A stretch of 64,000 bases of DNA from JAJCYL01 sp040222875 (GCA_040222875.1 JAVKCG010000008.1:372001-436000); one strand, 5' to 3'; shown: positions 1-9,147, counted from the first letter of the stretch. Notes: a model not told the origin generated them from the sequence alone. Translations and numbers: made by a program.

Positions 1-173
1 ATATGGACATGGTCGGACATCCCATTTACGATTATCGGCTTTTGGCCTTTGTTTTTGATAATGCCAGATATGTATTTAAATACTTCGGGTCTCCAATCAC
101 TTGCTAGAAGGTTTCCCCTTCCGCTCACTGCAAAAACACATTGAACATAAATTTGTGAAAATGTACCAGCCAT
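1..173 (-). CDS. IS200-like Y1 transposase, REP-associated (RAYT), 5' part only
   Basis: Reading leftward from an ATG at 173, the frame stays open to the window edge and gives 57 codons. The peptide begins MAGTFSQIYVQCVFAV and ends GMSDHVH, which is the N-terminal part of the Y1 (HUH) transposases related to IS200 that Bacteroidota carry as single-copy REP-associated enzymes. The HVH at the left edge is the metal-binding HUH motif. The catalytic tyrosine would lie outside the window, so activity cannot be judged. Such enzymes nick single-stranded DNA at REP hairpins. Inverted REP-like palindromes lie immediately upstream (176-409), which fits a RAYT with its own target sequences. The family call is firm; completeness is unknown. 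Confidence 0.85.
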   Translation of the reverse strand, partial: MAGTFSQIYVQCVFAVSGRGNLLASDWRPEVFKYISGIIKNKGQKPIIVNGMSDHVH

Positions 174-175
174 TG

Positions 176-409
176 TATCACCCCTTCGGGGTTGTTGATC
201 TGTGAAAATTATCTATAATAATAGCATCCCTTTGGGATTTCAAAAGGACATAAGTTCGTTATGGTTCTTTGGGCATAATTTCCGATAAGAAATACTCCAT
301 AATCCCGCGTATTCAAATCAAGCAGACCGACCAAAGCTCATTAATCCCGAAGGGATAACAATATTATAGCAAAATGTTTAAAGGTGTTTTAAACCCCGAA
401 GGGGTGATA
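176..409. repeat. Nested inverted REP-like palindromes beside the RAYT gene
   Basis: An 18-base sequence at 176-193 (TATCACCCCTTCGGGGTT) is found again in perfect inverted orientation at 392-409. Inside it, a second imperfect pair lies at 213-241 and 341-369, matching at about 22 of 29 positions by eye. Each copy is itself a small hairpin of the form CCC-GAA/TTC-GGG. Four hairpins in nested, head-to-head order resemble a bacterial interspersed mosaic element. The left outer copy ends only three bases from the RAYT start codon. The rest of the gap up to 434, between the transposase and the YitT gene, shows no gene. Mobility by the neighbouring transposase is inferred. Confidence 0.75.
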
Positions 410-434
410 TCTCATTCTTTGAAAAAACGATAAT

Positions 435-1415
435 TCAATGAATATTCTTTATCGGCTTCTTTTTGATCATGCCTCCTTTGGCATCTTTTACTGAAGCCAT
501 TATGATAAATGCATTGGGATCAATTTTATCGATTTCTGTTTTTAGTTTCGACATCTCAAGGCGGGTGATAATTGTGTAAACTATGTTGGTGTCCTTTAAT
601 GGTTCCCCATCTCTAGAAAAGCCTTTTTGGCCCTTAAACATGGTGCAACCCCGTCCAAGTGAATTGGTGATGCCTTCACGGATTTCATTACTTAAATCAG
701 ATATTATTGTGACCGACATGTATTCTTCTACACCATCAATTACGAAATCGATCATTTGCGATGCTGTGAAATAAGTTAGCATTGCATAAAGGGCAATTTC
801 AACGGACAGAAAATATCCACCTGTGAGGAAGATTAGGATATTGAAAATGAGAATGACGTTACCAACTGTCATACTTGTTTTGCGGCTGAGATATATAGCC
901 AAAACCTCGGTGCCATCGATAATAGCACCACCTCTAATCGCTAGACCGATCCCAAGTCCAAGAAAAATTCCGCCAAAAGCTGCCACCAGAATAGGATCAT
1001 TCGTTACTGCTGGAATTGAAACGAAATGAACTGCAACTGAGAGTAATGTTATCCCAATTATACTTTTGATTGCAAACCTTTTACTGATGGCGGTGAAAGC
1101 TAAAATCAGAAAAGGCAGGTTTAATGTCAAAATCAATATTGACAATGGGAAATCAAAGAGTTCTTTAATGATTAATGAAATGCCCACTATGCCGCCGTCA
1201 ATAAAGGAATTCGGTATTAAAAACCCATTTAAACCGAAACAGGCGGCCATAACCCCAATGAGCAAATAAGGCAACTCGTAGAGTTCATGTTTTAGAACTA
1301 CCTCAAGATCGTTCACCCATTCTTTAAAACTTTTACCTTTTCTATGTTCTTCAGGATGGCTTCTGAAGTACTTTTTTGCGGTTTTGACTATTAACTGATG
1401 GAAAATGCGCTTCAT
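435..1415 (-). CDS. YitT family membrane protein (DUF161 + DUF2179)
   Basis: About 326 residues. The N-terminal ~50 residues are cytosolic and basic. They are followed by five or six hydrophobic segments (roughly residues 50-220) with glycine-rich turns such as GGAIIDGTEVLA, which is typical of YitT (DUF161). The C-terminal ~90 residues (SVTIISDLSNEIREGI onward, including GRGCTMFKGQKGFS) form the soluble DUF2179 domain. Family members are multi-pass inner-membrane proteins of uncertain substrate. A TTG nine bases upstream could extend the frame, but the ATG at 1415 giving MKRIFHQL is the more natural start. It is divergent from anmK, with about 75 bases between them. Confidence 0.85.
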   Translation of the reverse strand: MKRIFHQLIVKTAKKYFRSHPEEHRKGKSFKEWVNDLEVVLKHELYELPYLLIGVMAACFGLNGFLIPNSFIDGGIVGISLIIKELFDFPLSILILTLNLPFLILAFTAISKRFAIKSIIGITLLSVAVHFVSIPAVTNDPILVAAFGGIFLGLGIGLAIRGGAIIDGTEVLAIYLSRKTSMTVGNVILIFNILIFLTGGYFLSVEIALYAMLTYFTASQMIDFVIDGVEEYMSVTIISDLSNEIREGITNSLGRGCTMFKGQKGFSRDGEPLKDTNIVYTIITRLEMSKLKTEIDKIDPNAFIIMASVKDAKGGMIKKKPIKNIH

Positions 1416-1490
1416 AGGGTACAAAGTTATCAGGTGGTGAAGTGATTCAATTCACTCTTTTAGAACTTTATTTGTGACACTGCAAAAAAC

Positions 1491-2567
1491 ATGTCAAAAT
1501 CTGAATATAAGGTAATCGGTTTAATGTCAGGCACATCCATTGATGGACTTGATATTGCATTCAGCCATTATTCAATTGAAAATGGTAATTGGAGCTATGA
1601 GTTAATTAATAGCCGGAATGTTGATTACAGTGTTGAAATGAAGATACGATTAAAAAACAGCGTCAACTTACCTGGCCTTGAGCTTCAATTACTAAATAAT
1701 GAATATGGCCGATGGCTTGGTGAGCAGGTGAAAAAGTTTGTAGATGATCACCGAATAAATCCTGATTTTGTAGCCAGCCATGGTCATACTGTTTTTCACC
1801 AGATTGATAAAAAGTTCACCCTGCAAATTGGCTCTGGTTGGGAGCTTGGCAATACATGCGGCATCACTACAGTTTGTGATTTCCGCTCTTTAGATGTTGC
1901 TCTTGGCGGTCAAGGCGCTCCATTGGTACCAATAGGTGATCACCTGCTTCTGAGTGAATATGACTTCTGTCTTAATCTCGGAGGCATCTCTAATGTGTCA
2001 TTCATTTTGGATGGCGAAAGAGTGGCATTTGACATCGGCGTAGCGAATATGCTTTTAAATCACCTTTGCAGTCAAATCAATTTAGATTTTGACGATGAGG
2101 GTCAAATCGCTAAATCAGGCAGTTTGGATCAACAATTATTAGAAGCCTTAAATAACTTGGACTATCACCGATTAACTTTTCCCAAATCAACTGGGTATGA
2201 GTGGTTTGTAGATGAAATCATGCCAATTGTTGACACATCAACTTCATCGGTGAAAGACAAACTTCACACCAGTGTGCATCATATTGCTGAACTGGTAAAA
2301 AAGGCGCTGACTCACTATGCAAAACCAGGATCTAACATGATTATCACCGGTGGCGGTGCTAAAAATACTTTCTTGATTGAATTGTTAAAAAAGAAGCTAA
2401 AACCCAACATTAACATTATAAAACCATCCCCCGAATTAATTTCTTTCAAAGAGGCCATTGTGTTTGGGTTAATGGGAGTTCTAAGAATGCGAGGGGAAAC
2501 CAACTGCCTTAAATCTGTTACTGGTGCAAGTCGGGATTCTTCTTGCGGGATAATATTTACAGCTTAG
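1491..2567 (+). CDS. anmK: Anhydro-N-acetylmuramic acid kinase
   Basis: 358 residues, the usual length for AnmK. The N-terminal phosphate-binding motif GLMSGTSIDGLD is at residues 10-21, GGQGAPLVPIGD at 139-150, LNLGGISNV at 161-169 and a late ITGGGAKN near residue 285. These are the hallmark motifs of the AnmK branch of the ASKHA kinase fold. The enzyme opens and phosphorylates 1,6-anhydro-MurNAc to MurNAc-6-phosphate during peptidoglycan recycling in the cytosol. No murQ or nagZ lies next to it. A GH3/beta-lactamase-like fusion about 18 kb away may relate to wall turnover, but that link is speculative. The ATP-grasp-like gene follows after 37 bases on the same strand. Confidence 0.95.
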   Translation: MSKSEYKVIGLMSGTSIDGLDIAFSHYSIENGNWSYELINSRNVDYSVEMKIRLKNSVNLPGLELQLLNNEYGRWLGEQVKKFVDDHRINPDFVASHGHTVFHQIDKKFTLQIGSGWELGNTCGITTVCDFRSLDVALGGQGAPLVPIGDHLLLSEYDFCLNLGGISNVSFILDGERVAFDIGVANMLLNHLCSQINLDFDDEGQIAKSGSLDQQLLEALNNLDYHRLTFPKSTGYEWFVDEIMPIVDTSTSSVKDKLHTSVHHIAELVKKALTHYAKPGSNMIITGGGAKNTFLIELLKKKLKPNINIIKPSPELISFKEAIVFGLMGVLRMRGETNCLKSVTGASRDSSCGIIFTA

Positions 2568-2604
2568 TACTCCTTCGCACCGTCGAAACTAACTGCGAAT
2601 CGCA

Positions 2605-3414
2605 ATGAAAATTGGTATTTTAATCCATCAAAATGATCGCCGATTTATTCAATCTGATTATGTGATTAATCATCAGGTAAAGTGGTGGAACCGCAAGTAT
2701 TCTATTGAAATAATTAGAGGACTGAAGCACAGACCTGTAGTTGACCTACTTATCAATCATGTGGATTTAACAATTATGCCAGATGAGTATTTAGATTTTA
2801 TGTCATCATATGAATTGGTATTGAACAGGAACGTAGTCGATATTTCGAAAAAGAAAATTAGTGCTAATCTGGTGTCCCAAAATTCTGATTATGAGGGTAA
2901 GGTTTTGGTGAAGCCAGATTTGAATGATCTGGGCTTTCCAGAATATGAAATGAAATCAAGGATAACCAGGTTGGTATTAAAGCCGATCCATTATCTCACG
3001 AAATCCTTTGATGAGAAAAGTCAGTTCAAAATTTATGACTCAATTGGTGACGTTCCTGATAAGTATTTTTCTAACTCAAAATACGTAGTCGAGAAATACC
3101 TACCTGAGTATAAAGATGGACTTTACTATCTAAGAAGTTTTCGGTTTTTCGGGGATAGATGCCTTTGTTCGACATTAGGATCAAAAAGTCAGATAATTAA
3201 AGGTCGTAATACCGTTATTCGAGACGATTGCACACCACCACCTGAAATTTTTGAATACCAAAAAAAATTTGATTTTGACTTTGGCAAATTTGACTTCACA
3301 ATTTACAACGGTTCAGTTATTCTCCTGGATGCCAACAAAACGCCGGGGTATTATTCAGCACTTGACGATGAGACGTCTAAGTACCTGGCAGAGGGTTTAG
3401 ATTCTTATCTCTGA
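2605..3414 (+). CDS. ATP-grasp-like protein of unknown substrate
   Basis: 269 residues with no signal peptide. I do not recognise a named family, but the second half carries ATP-grasp features. There is a lysine in VLVKPDLNDLG (about residue 95), an adenine-strand-like VVEKYLPEYKDGLYYLRSF (about 155), and a metal-ligand region DFGKFDFTIYNG followed by LLDANKTPG (about 230-250). In ATP-grasp ligases the last acidic/Asn pair binds magnesium. The first ~90 residues are not obviously a standard pre-ATP-grasp domain. Natural-product or peptide ligases of this fold join carboxylates to amines. Its place downstream of anmK may reflect co-transcription (37-base gap), but no pathway can be named. Confidence 0.6.
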   Translation: MKIGILIHQNDRRFIQSDYVINHQVKWWNRKYSIEIIRGLKHRPVVDLLINHVDLTIMPDEYLDFMSSYELVLNRNVVDISKKKISANLVSQNSDYEGKVLVKPDLNDLGFPEYEMKSRITRLVLKPIHYLTKSFDEKSQFKIYDSIGDVPDKYFSNSKYVVEKYLPEYKDGLYYLRSFRFFGDRCLCSTLGSKSQIIKGRNTVIRDDCTPPPEIFEYQKKFDFDFGKFDFTIYNGSVILLDANKTPGYYSALDDETSKYLAEGLDSYL

Positions 3415-3450
3415 GGGGAGTCTACCCAGGCCTAAGCCGCTGCTATAAAT

Positions 3451-3480
3451 AAAAAACCTCACGAATTGTGAGGTTTCTAT
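3451..3480. terminator. Bidirectional rho-independent terminator
   Basis: AAACCTCAC (3454-3462), a five-base loop and GTGAGGTTT (3468-3476) form a perfect nine-pair stem. A-rich sequence lies on the left and a T-rich stretch on the right, so it could serve both the ATP-grasp-like gene and the convergent lipoprotein gene. Confidence 0.8.
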
Positions 3481-3502
3481 TAATGCTTTTGCATTGTTGC
3501 AA

Positions 3503-4162
3503 TTAATACTCATTAAGGATGTGACGCTCTAGTTCTTTAATCCTTGACCGTAATTTCTCCAACTTGGCCCTTAAAGCACTAGCATCTTTTTGAAACTCTG
3601 TTTCTAAATTATTCATTAGCTGTTCCGTTTCTTCCTGAAGTTCATTTAACCTGCTTCGATGCTCTTCAGTTGCAGCCTTCTTCGCACTGCTCATCATTTT
3701 ATTGGTGGCGTGTACAATTTTTTCCTGAGCATCCTCCAATTCTTCATTTTCAATATGTGTTGCAGAGTAAACCAGGTAGTCATGAGCCGCCATTAATTCA
3801 GATTTGTAAAGAGCAGTTACAAGCGCTTCTTCAGTAACGCTGCCAGTTTCATCTTCCAGTTTCGTGGCAATTTCATCTAAGAAAAAAGTCACTGAGTCAA
3901 TTCTATCTGCCGATACTCCAGGTGTTACCTCTAGCTCTGATTTCAAAGCATTTGCGGCTTCATATAATTTTTGAGCAGCTTCTGAATTATTACCGGCAGC
4001 GAACAAATCTTCAACTTCACCAAATAAAATATCTGATTGATTGGAAAGTTGTTCTACAACGGTTTCAGTTGCAGGTTCTGTTGTTTGTTCTTGTACATCT
4101 TCTTTTTTCTGAGGAGAACAACTAAAAACAAACAGTGAGAATATTAAAAGTAATCTGGTCAT
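3503..4162 (-). CDS. Helical lipoprotein of unknown function
   Basis: About 219 residues from the ATG at 4162; a TTG six codons upstream is less likely. The N-terminus MTRLLLIFSLFVFSC is a lipoprotein signal with the lipid-anchored Cys followed by SPQKKED, so an outer or inner membrane anchor facing the periplasm is expected. After a Glu/Thr-rich linker, the protein is almost wholly helical and charged. The last ~60 residues (HRSRLNELQEETEQLM... LRSRIKELERHIL) have coiled-coil heptads. The central ~110 residues resemble those of the protein at 10755-11387 in spacing of hydrophobic residues and in a few identities. No function is assigned. Confidence 0.75.
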   Translation of the reverse strand: MTRLLLIFSLFVFSCSPQKKEDVQEQTTEPATETVVEQLSNQSDILFGEVEDLFAAGNNSEAAQKLYEAANALKSELEVTPGVSADRIDSVTFFLDEIATKLEDETGSVTEEALVTALYKSELMAAHDYLVYSATHIENEELEDAQEKIVHATNKMMSSAKKAATEEHRSRLNELQEETEQLMNNLETEFQKDASALRAKLEKLRSRIKELERHILNEY

Positions 4163-4329
4163 GTCAATGGGGTTAGTCAATAGGTATTTCAGAAATGTGA
4201 TCTAAATTAAGCAAAAGTTGAATTATTTGAGTTGGTCTCAAGTGTTCATTAAAAATATTTGTTCTTAATGGTTACCATTTAAAATTAAATGATATAAATA
4301 GCAGAAGTTTTCCTCAAAGCACCGAACCC

Positions 4330-4650
4330 TTGAGATTTAACGTTCTCACCATAGTATTATCCATTTTCCTCACGTTCGCAACTGCGGATTATGTATGGAT
4401 GGGATTGCTTAATGATGAGCAATTTGTTGCGGAACTTACCCTTGAAGATGACAAAAAGGAATTAAAAGAAGGTGAGGAAACTAAAACCAAACATTTCGAT
4501 TTTCACAATGATTGCCAGCCATCATCATCGGAAGTAACCGTAAATCTTCACTCGGGTTATCAAAAATGTGGCAACTCATTCGAAGTTTCAATAAGTGGGG
4601 ATTCCCCAAGCCTCTACATTTTATATCATCAGCTTCGGCTGCACTGCTAA
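4330..4650 (+). CDS. Small exported protein of unknown function
   Basis: 106 residues from a TTG start. The first ~20 residues (MRFNVLTIVLSIFLTFATA) look like a signal peptide, followed by an acidic and lysine-rich segment (LEDDKKELKEGEETK). Two cysteines lie in the second half and one ends the protein. Small secreted proteins of this build often precede efflux operons in Bacteroidota, and this one is 147 bases upstream of the RND adaptor gene. The C-terminus (YHQLRLHC) is untypical, and a different frame is also open over the last 35 codons, so the true 3' end is uncertain. A weak hairpin, CTGCC-TTTT-GGCAG, follows at 4656-4669. Moderate confidence that the gene is real. Confidence 0.5.
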   Translation: MRFNVLTIVLSIFLTFATADYVWMGLLNDEQFVAELTLEDDKKELKEGEETKTKHFDFHNDCQPSSSEVTVNLHSGYQKCGNSFEVSISGDSPSLYILYHQLRLHC

Positions 4651-4797
4651 TCCACCTGCCTTTTGGCAGTTCTTCATTCTGAGATATCCTATCGCCTTCA
4701 TCAGGTCATAGGCATCTCGTAATTCCAATTATTACTCAATCCAACTTATTCAAAAGCCGCTCAACTTAAACAGTTAAGCGCAAAACTTAGGACTATA

Positions 4798-5880
4798 ATG
4801 AACAAATTATTCATACCCATGGGTTTGTATGTTTTGATATTTCATACAAGTTGTCAATCGCATAAAGAACACCATGAATCTGAAATCAAATATTTAGTTA
4901 CAAGCCCAGTCCGCATGGACACCCTGGTCACCCGTGATTATGTATGCCAGATCCGTTCGATTCAGCATATCGAAATTAGGGCGTTGGAGAAGGGCTATCT
5001 TGAAAAGATTTATGTAGATGAAGGCCAATCGCTGAAAAAGGGTCAGCTCATGTTTCAAATTATGCCAAGGCTATATGAAGCTGAATTGCAAAAGGCAGCG
5101 GCTGAGGCCAGTTTCGCTGAAATCGAATACCAGAATACCAGGAGGCTTGCCGAAACCAACATAGTGGCCCCCAATGAACTTGCCCTGGCAAAGGCAAAAC
5201 TGGATAAAGCCAAAGCGGAGCTTGCCCTGGCTCAGGTGCACCTTGACTTCACACAGGTGAGGGCACCATTTGATGGCCTCATGGATCATTTTCATGTGAG
5301 GCTTGGCAGCCTGGTTGAAGAAGGCGAATTCCTGACTTCCCTGTCCGATAACAGCAAGATGTGGGTGTACTTCAATGTACCGGAAGCTGAATATCTGGAT
5401 TATCAAAGCAATTTAAAAGGTGACAGCACCATCATTACAAAACTGATGCTGGCAAATGGCCAACTCTTCCAACATGAAGGAAAAGTGACGGCCATTGAGG
5501 CGGACTTTAATAATGAAACCGGCAACATCGCCTTCCGATCAACTTTTCCAAACCCGAAAGGTCTGCTTCGGCATGGGGAAACTGGGAATATATTGGTTGA
5601 AAAACCGCTGAAGAAAGCCCTGCTCATTCCGCAGAAGGCCACTTTCGAAATCCTTGATCAGAAATATGTTTTTGTGATCGATGAGGAGAATGTTGTCCGC
5701 ACCCGGCACATTGCAATTGGGGCTGAACTTCCGCACCTCTATGAAGTGAGGTCTGGCCTTCAGGAAACAGATGTTATCCTGCTTGAAGGGCTGAGAAAAG
5801 TACGGGAAGGTGACAAGGTCGCCTACGATTTCCTGAAACCTGAGGAAGTACTGTCAAACCTCGAACTACATGCCGAGTAG
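4798..5880 (+). CDS. RND efflux periplasmic adaptor (membrane fusion protein)
   Basis: 360 residues beginning with a lipoprotein signal whose lipid Cys is about residue 19 (LIFHTSCQS). The order of parts matches AcrA/MexA: a barrel-sandwich half motif (IRALEKGYLEKIYVDEGQSL), an alpha-helical hairpin rich in Ala/Leu/Lys (about residues 95-145), the second half motif (VRAPFDGLMDHFHVRLGSLV), a beta-barrel and a C-terminal membrane-proximal region. It links the inner-membrane pump at 5908 to the outer-membrane factor at 9131 across the periplasm. The three genes have short or overlapping junctions and form one operon. G+C is higher here than in the genes on either side. Confidence 0.93.
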   Translation: MNKLFIPMGLYVLIFHTSCQSHKEHHESEIKYLVTSPVRMDTLVTRDYVCQIRSIQHIEIRALEKGYLEKIYVDEGQSLKKGQLMFQIMPRLYEAELQKAAAEASFAEIEYQNTRRLAETNIVAPNELALAKAKLDKAKAELALAQVHLDFTQVRAPFDGLMDHFHVRLGSLVEEGEFLTSLSDNSKMWVYFNVPEAEYLDYQSNLKGDSTIITKLMLANGQLFQHEGKVTAIEADFNNETGNIAFRSTFPNPKGLLRHGETGNILVEKPLKKALLIPQKATFEILDQKYVFVIDEENVVRTRHIAIGAELPHLYEVRSGLQETDVILLEGLRKVREGDKVAYDFLKPEEVLSNLELHAE

Positions 5881-5907
5881 GTCATTTATTTCTAAAAACA
5901 AGAAATC

Positions 5908-8900
5908 ATGTTTTTCAGCAGAATAATCCACAGGCCGGTACTGGCAATAGTCATTTCAGTTGTTCTCCTTTTCACAGGTTCACTGGCCATAAAGACATTA
6001 CCAATTTCCCAGTTTCCGGAGATCGCACCCACGGTGGTGAACATATTTATTGCCTACCCCGGATCAAATGCCGAGGTGTTGGTCAATTCCACCCTCATCC
6101 CGCTTGAGCAATCCATAAACGGTGTACAGGACATGCGCTACATATCCTCTGACGCCACTAGCGCCGGTGAGGCCACCATCAGGGTAATTTTTGAGCCGGG
6201 CACTGACCCAAACCTGGCTGTTGTGAGGGTAAAAACGAGGGTGGACCAGGTGATGCCTTTATTGCCGCCCCTCGTTCAGCGGGAAGGCGTCATAATTACA
6301 CCTATTCAGCCTAGTATGTTGATGTATGTGAACCTCTACAGCACTGATGCAGATGCTGATGAGAAGTTCCTGTACAATTATGCCAACGTTCACATGATCC
6401 AGGAGATCCAACGGATTTCTGGCATAGCAAGGGCCCAAATTTTGGGCAGCCGGCAATATGCCATGAGGATTTGGCTAAAGCCCGATAGAATGAGGGCCTA
6501 TAGCATTTCAGCCGAAGAGGTAATGGAGTCGTTGCTTGAGCAGAGCATCCTGGCCAGGCCCGGTCGGTTGGGTCAAAGCTCAGGGATGCAGGCCCAGTCG
6601 CTTGAGTATGTGCTGGCATATCAGAACAGGTACAACAAGCCAGAACAATACGAAAATGTCATAATTAGGGCTAACGAAGAAGGTGAAATTATTTATCTAA
6701 AGGACATAGCCGAAGTTGAACTTGGCAGCGAATTCTTTGACATCTATTCAAATCTTGATGGCTATCCATCGGCGTCTATAGTCTTGAAGCAGAATGTAGG
6801 AAGCAATGCCTCGGAGGTTATAGCAGAAGTAAAAGCCAAAATGGAGGAAATTAAAGAGGAATTTCCTCCGGGAATGGATTACAAGATCAGTTATGATGTA
6901 TCCAGCTTTCTTGATGCCTCTATTGAGCAGGTAACGCACACTTTGCGGGATGCCTTCATCCTCGTGGCCCTGGTAGTATTCATCTTTTTGGGTGACTGGC
7001 GCTCTACGCTAATCCCGATCCTGGCCGTACCGGTGTCGCTGATCGGAGCATTTTTTGTCATTCAAATGTTTGGCCTCTCCATTAACCTGACCACATTGTT
7101 TGCATTGGTGTTGGCTATCGGCATTGTGGTAGATGACGCCATCGTGGTGGTAGAGGCGGTTCATGCGAAAATGGAGGAACAGAATATTTCACCCTACAAT
7201 GCGGTGAAGCTGGTAATGGGCGAGTTAAGTGGTGCCATTATCGCCATCACACTTGTCATGACATCGGTTTTTCTGCCCATCACTTTTATGTCAGGCCCCG
7301 TAGGTACATTCTATCGCCAGTTTTCAATCACAATGGCGAGTTCCATTATACTCTCGGCAATAGTGGCCCTTACACTTACCCCGGTGTTGTGCGCCATGTT
7401 ATTGAAAAACAACCATGGTAAGCCGAGGAAGAAATCATTGATCAATAAGCTAATCAGTTCATTTAACAGTGGGTTTGAAGCAGTTACCAGTAAATATGTT
7501 GGCTTGCTTAAACTGATAGTGAACCGTAAAGTCGTGACCTGGGGTGTTTTGATTGTGTTTGCCTTTGGCGTATATGTTGAAAATAATTGGCTCCCATCAG
7601 GATTTATTCCAAATGAAGATCAGGGCACCATTTACGCCATTATTCAAACACCTCCTGGAGCCACGCTAGAGCGAACTAATCAGGTTTCGAAGGAGCTTCA
7701 AAAAATCTGTCAGGAAATTGATGGTATAGAATCCGTCTCTGCACTGGCGGGTTATGAGATTATGACTGAAGGCCGTGGTTCCAATGCTGGCACCTGCCTC
7801 ATCAACCTGAAAAACTGGTCAGAACGGGAGCATTCTGTTCATGAGATCATGGAAGAGCTTGAAGAGAAAACCAAAAACCTGGGTGCAATCATTGAATACT
7901 TTGAACCACCCGCAGTGCCCGGATTCGGAACTTCAGGCGGTTTTTCATTGCGCATGCTGGATAAAACCAAAAGTGACGAAACTGACTACCACGAATTCGG
8001 CCGGATCAACGATCAATTCATGGATGCATTACGGAGCAGACCTGAGATTACAGGCCTGTTCACATTTTTCGCAGCCAACTACCCCCAATATGAATTGATG
8101 ATCGATAATAAAGCGGCCATGCAAAAGGGGGTTTCGATAGGTGCAGCCATGGAAAACCTGAACATTATGATTGGTAGCACCTATGAGCAGGGCTTTATCA
8201 GGTTCGGGAGGTTTTTCAAAGTATATGTGCAATCAGGCCCTGAATTTCGACGGTACCCATCTGACCTCGCTAATTTGTTTGTGAAAAACGAACATGGGGA
8301 CATGGTGCCTTATTCCTCTTTTATGACAGTTAAAAAGCGACAGGGGCCAAATGAAATCACACGGTTTAATCTTTACAACTCTTCGTCTATCAGGGGGCTT
8401 CCTGCCTCTGGGTATACTACCGGTGATGCAATAGCAGCTATCAGGGAAGTAGCGGCCACTACGCTGCCAAGAGGGTATGACATTGCTTTTGAAGACCTTA
8501 GCTACGATGAATCACGCCGAGGCAACGAGGCAGTATTCATTTTTATCATAGTTATCATCTTCGTGTATCTGGTTTTGGCAGCCCAGTACGAAAGTTTTCT
8601 GTTGCCCCTTGCCGTTATTCTTTCCCTTCCTATGGGTGTGTTCGGTTCTTTTTTGATGCTGAAAATTATGGGTCTTGCCAATGATGTTTATGCCCAGGTT
8701 GGTTTGATCATGTTGGTGGGGCTGTTGGGCAAGAACGCCGTATTGATCGTGGAATTTGCTGTCCAGAAAAACAGGCAGGGTGCTTCCGTTTTGGACGCCG
8801 CCATTGAGGGGGCAAAGGTGCGCTTCAGGCCCATTTTAATGACATCATTCGCCTTCATTGCAGGGTTAATACCCCTCGTGGTTTCACATGGTGCTGGTGC

Positions 8901-9147
8901 CGTGGGCAATAAAACAATTGGTGGTTCTGCCCTTGGCGGGATGCTGATAGGGACAATTTTCGGGGTCATCATTATCCCCGGCCTCTACTACATATTCGGT
9001 AAGCTGGCAGAAGGCCGTAGCCTGATAGCTGAAGAAGATGTAGAGCCGCTGTCAGAAGAGTACATACACACAGGAATGGAAAAAGACCGGTTGTTGCATC
9101 AGCCGCAAAGCACCAAACCTGATTCAACCAATGAAGTCAAAGAGTAA
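5908..9147 (+). CDS. RND multidrug efflux pump, HAE1/AcrB type
   Basis: 1079 residues, the expected length for an AcrB-like hydrophobe/amphiphile exporter. Twelve transmembrane segments are arranged as one N-terminal helix (FFSRIIHRPVLAIVISVVLL), two large periplasmic loops and two helix bundles. The proton-relay aspartates are D409 and D410 in GIVVDDAIVVVEAV. A second bundle carries the GLLGKNAVLIVEFA signature. The early segment PISQFPEIAPTVVNI is typical of HAE1 pumps. It exports amphiphilic compounds from the inner membrane and periplasm using proton influx. The substrate cannot be read from sequence. The C-terminal ~40 residues are polar. The coding end overlaps the next gene if that gene starts at its first ATG. 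Confidence 0.95.
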   Translation: MFFSRIIHRPVLAIVISVVLLFTGSLAIKTLPISQFPEIAPTVVNIFIAYPGSNAEVLVNSTLIPLEQSINGVQDMRYISSDATSAGEATIRVIFEPGTDPNLAVVRVKTRVDQVMPLLPPLVQREGVIITPIQPSMLMYVNLYSTDADADEKFLYNYANVHMIQEIQRISGIARAQILGSRQYAMRIWLKPDRMRAYSISAEEVMESLLEQSILARPGRLGQSSGMQAQSLEYVLAYQNRYNKPEQYENVIIRANEEGEIIYLKDIAEVELGSEFFDIYSNLDGYPSASIVLKQNVGSNASEVIAEVKAKMEEIKEEFPPGMDYKISYDVSSFLDASIEQVTHTLRDAFILVALVVFIFLGDWRSTLIPILAVPVSLIGAFFVIQMFGLSINLTTLFALVLAIGIVVDDAIVVVEAVHAKMEEQNISPYNAVKLVMGELSGAIIAITLVMTSVFLPITFMSGPVGTFYRQFSITMASSIILSAIVALTLTPVLCAMLLKNNHGKPRKKSLINKLISSFNSGFEAVTSKYVGLLKLIVNRKVVTWGVLIVFAFGVYVENNWLPSGFIPNEDQGTIYAIIQTPPGATLERTNQVSKELQKICQEIDGIESVSALAGYEIMTEGRGSNAGTCLINLKNWSEREHSVHEIMEELEEKTKNLGAIIEYFEPPAVPGFGTSGGFSLRMLDKTKSDETDYHEFGRINDQFMDALRSRPEITGLFTFFAANYPQYELMIDNKAAMQKGVSIGAAMENLNIMIGSTYEQGFIRFGRFFKVYVQSGPEFRRYPSDLANLFVKNEHGDMVPYSSFMTVKKRQGPNEITRFNLYNSSSIRGLPASGYTTGDAIAAIREVAATTLPRGYDIAFEDLSYDESRRGNEAVFIFIIVIIFVYLVLAAQYESFLLPLAVILSLPMGVFGSFLMLKIMGLANDVYAQVGLIMLVGLLGKNAVLIVEFAVQKNRQGASVLDAAIEGAKVRFRPILMTSFAFIAGLIPLVVSHGAGAVGNKTIGGSALGGMLIGTIFGVIIIPGLYYIFGKLAEGRSLIAEEDVEPLSEEYIHTGMEKDRLLHQPQSTKPDSTNEVKE

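Noticed and set aside
4550..4682. Alternative frame over the 3' end of the small gene at 4330 (ending in PLHFISSASAALL)
   Set aside because: It could mean a frameshift in that gene, but no homologue is available to me to decide, and neither frame is clearly better.
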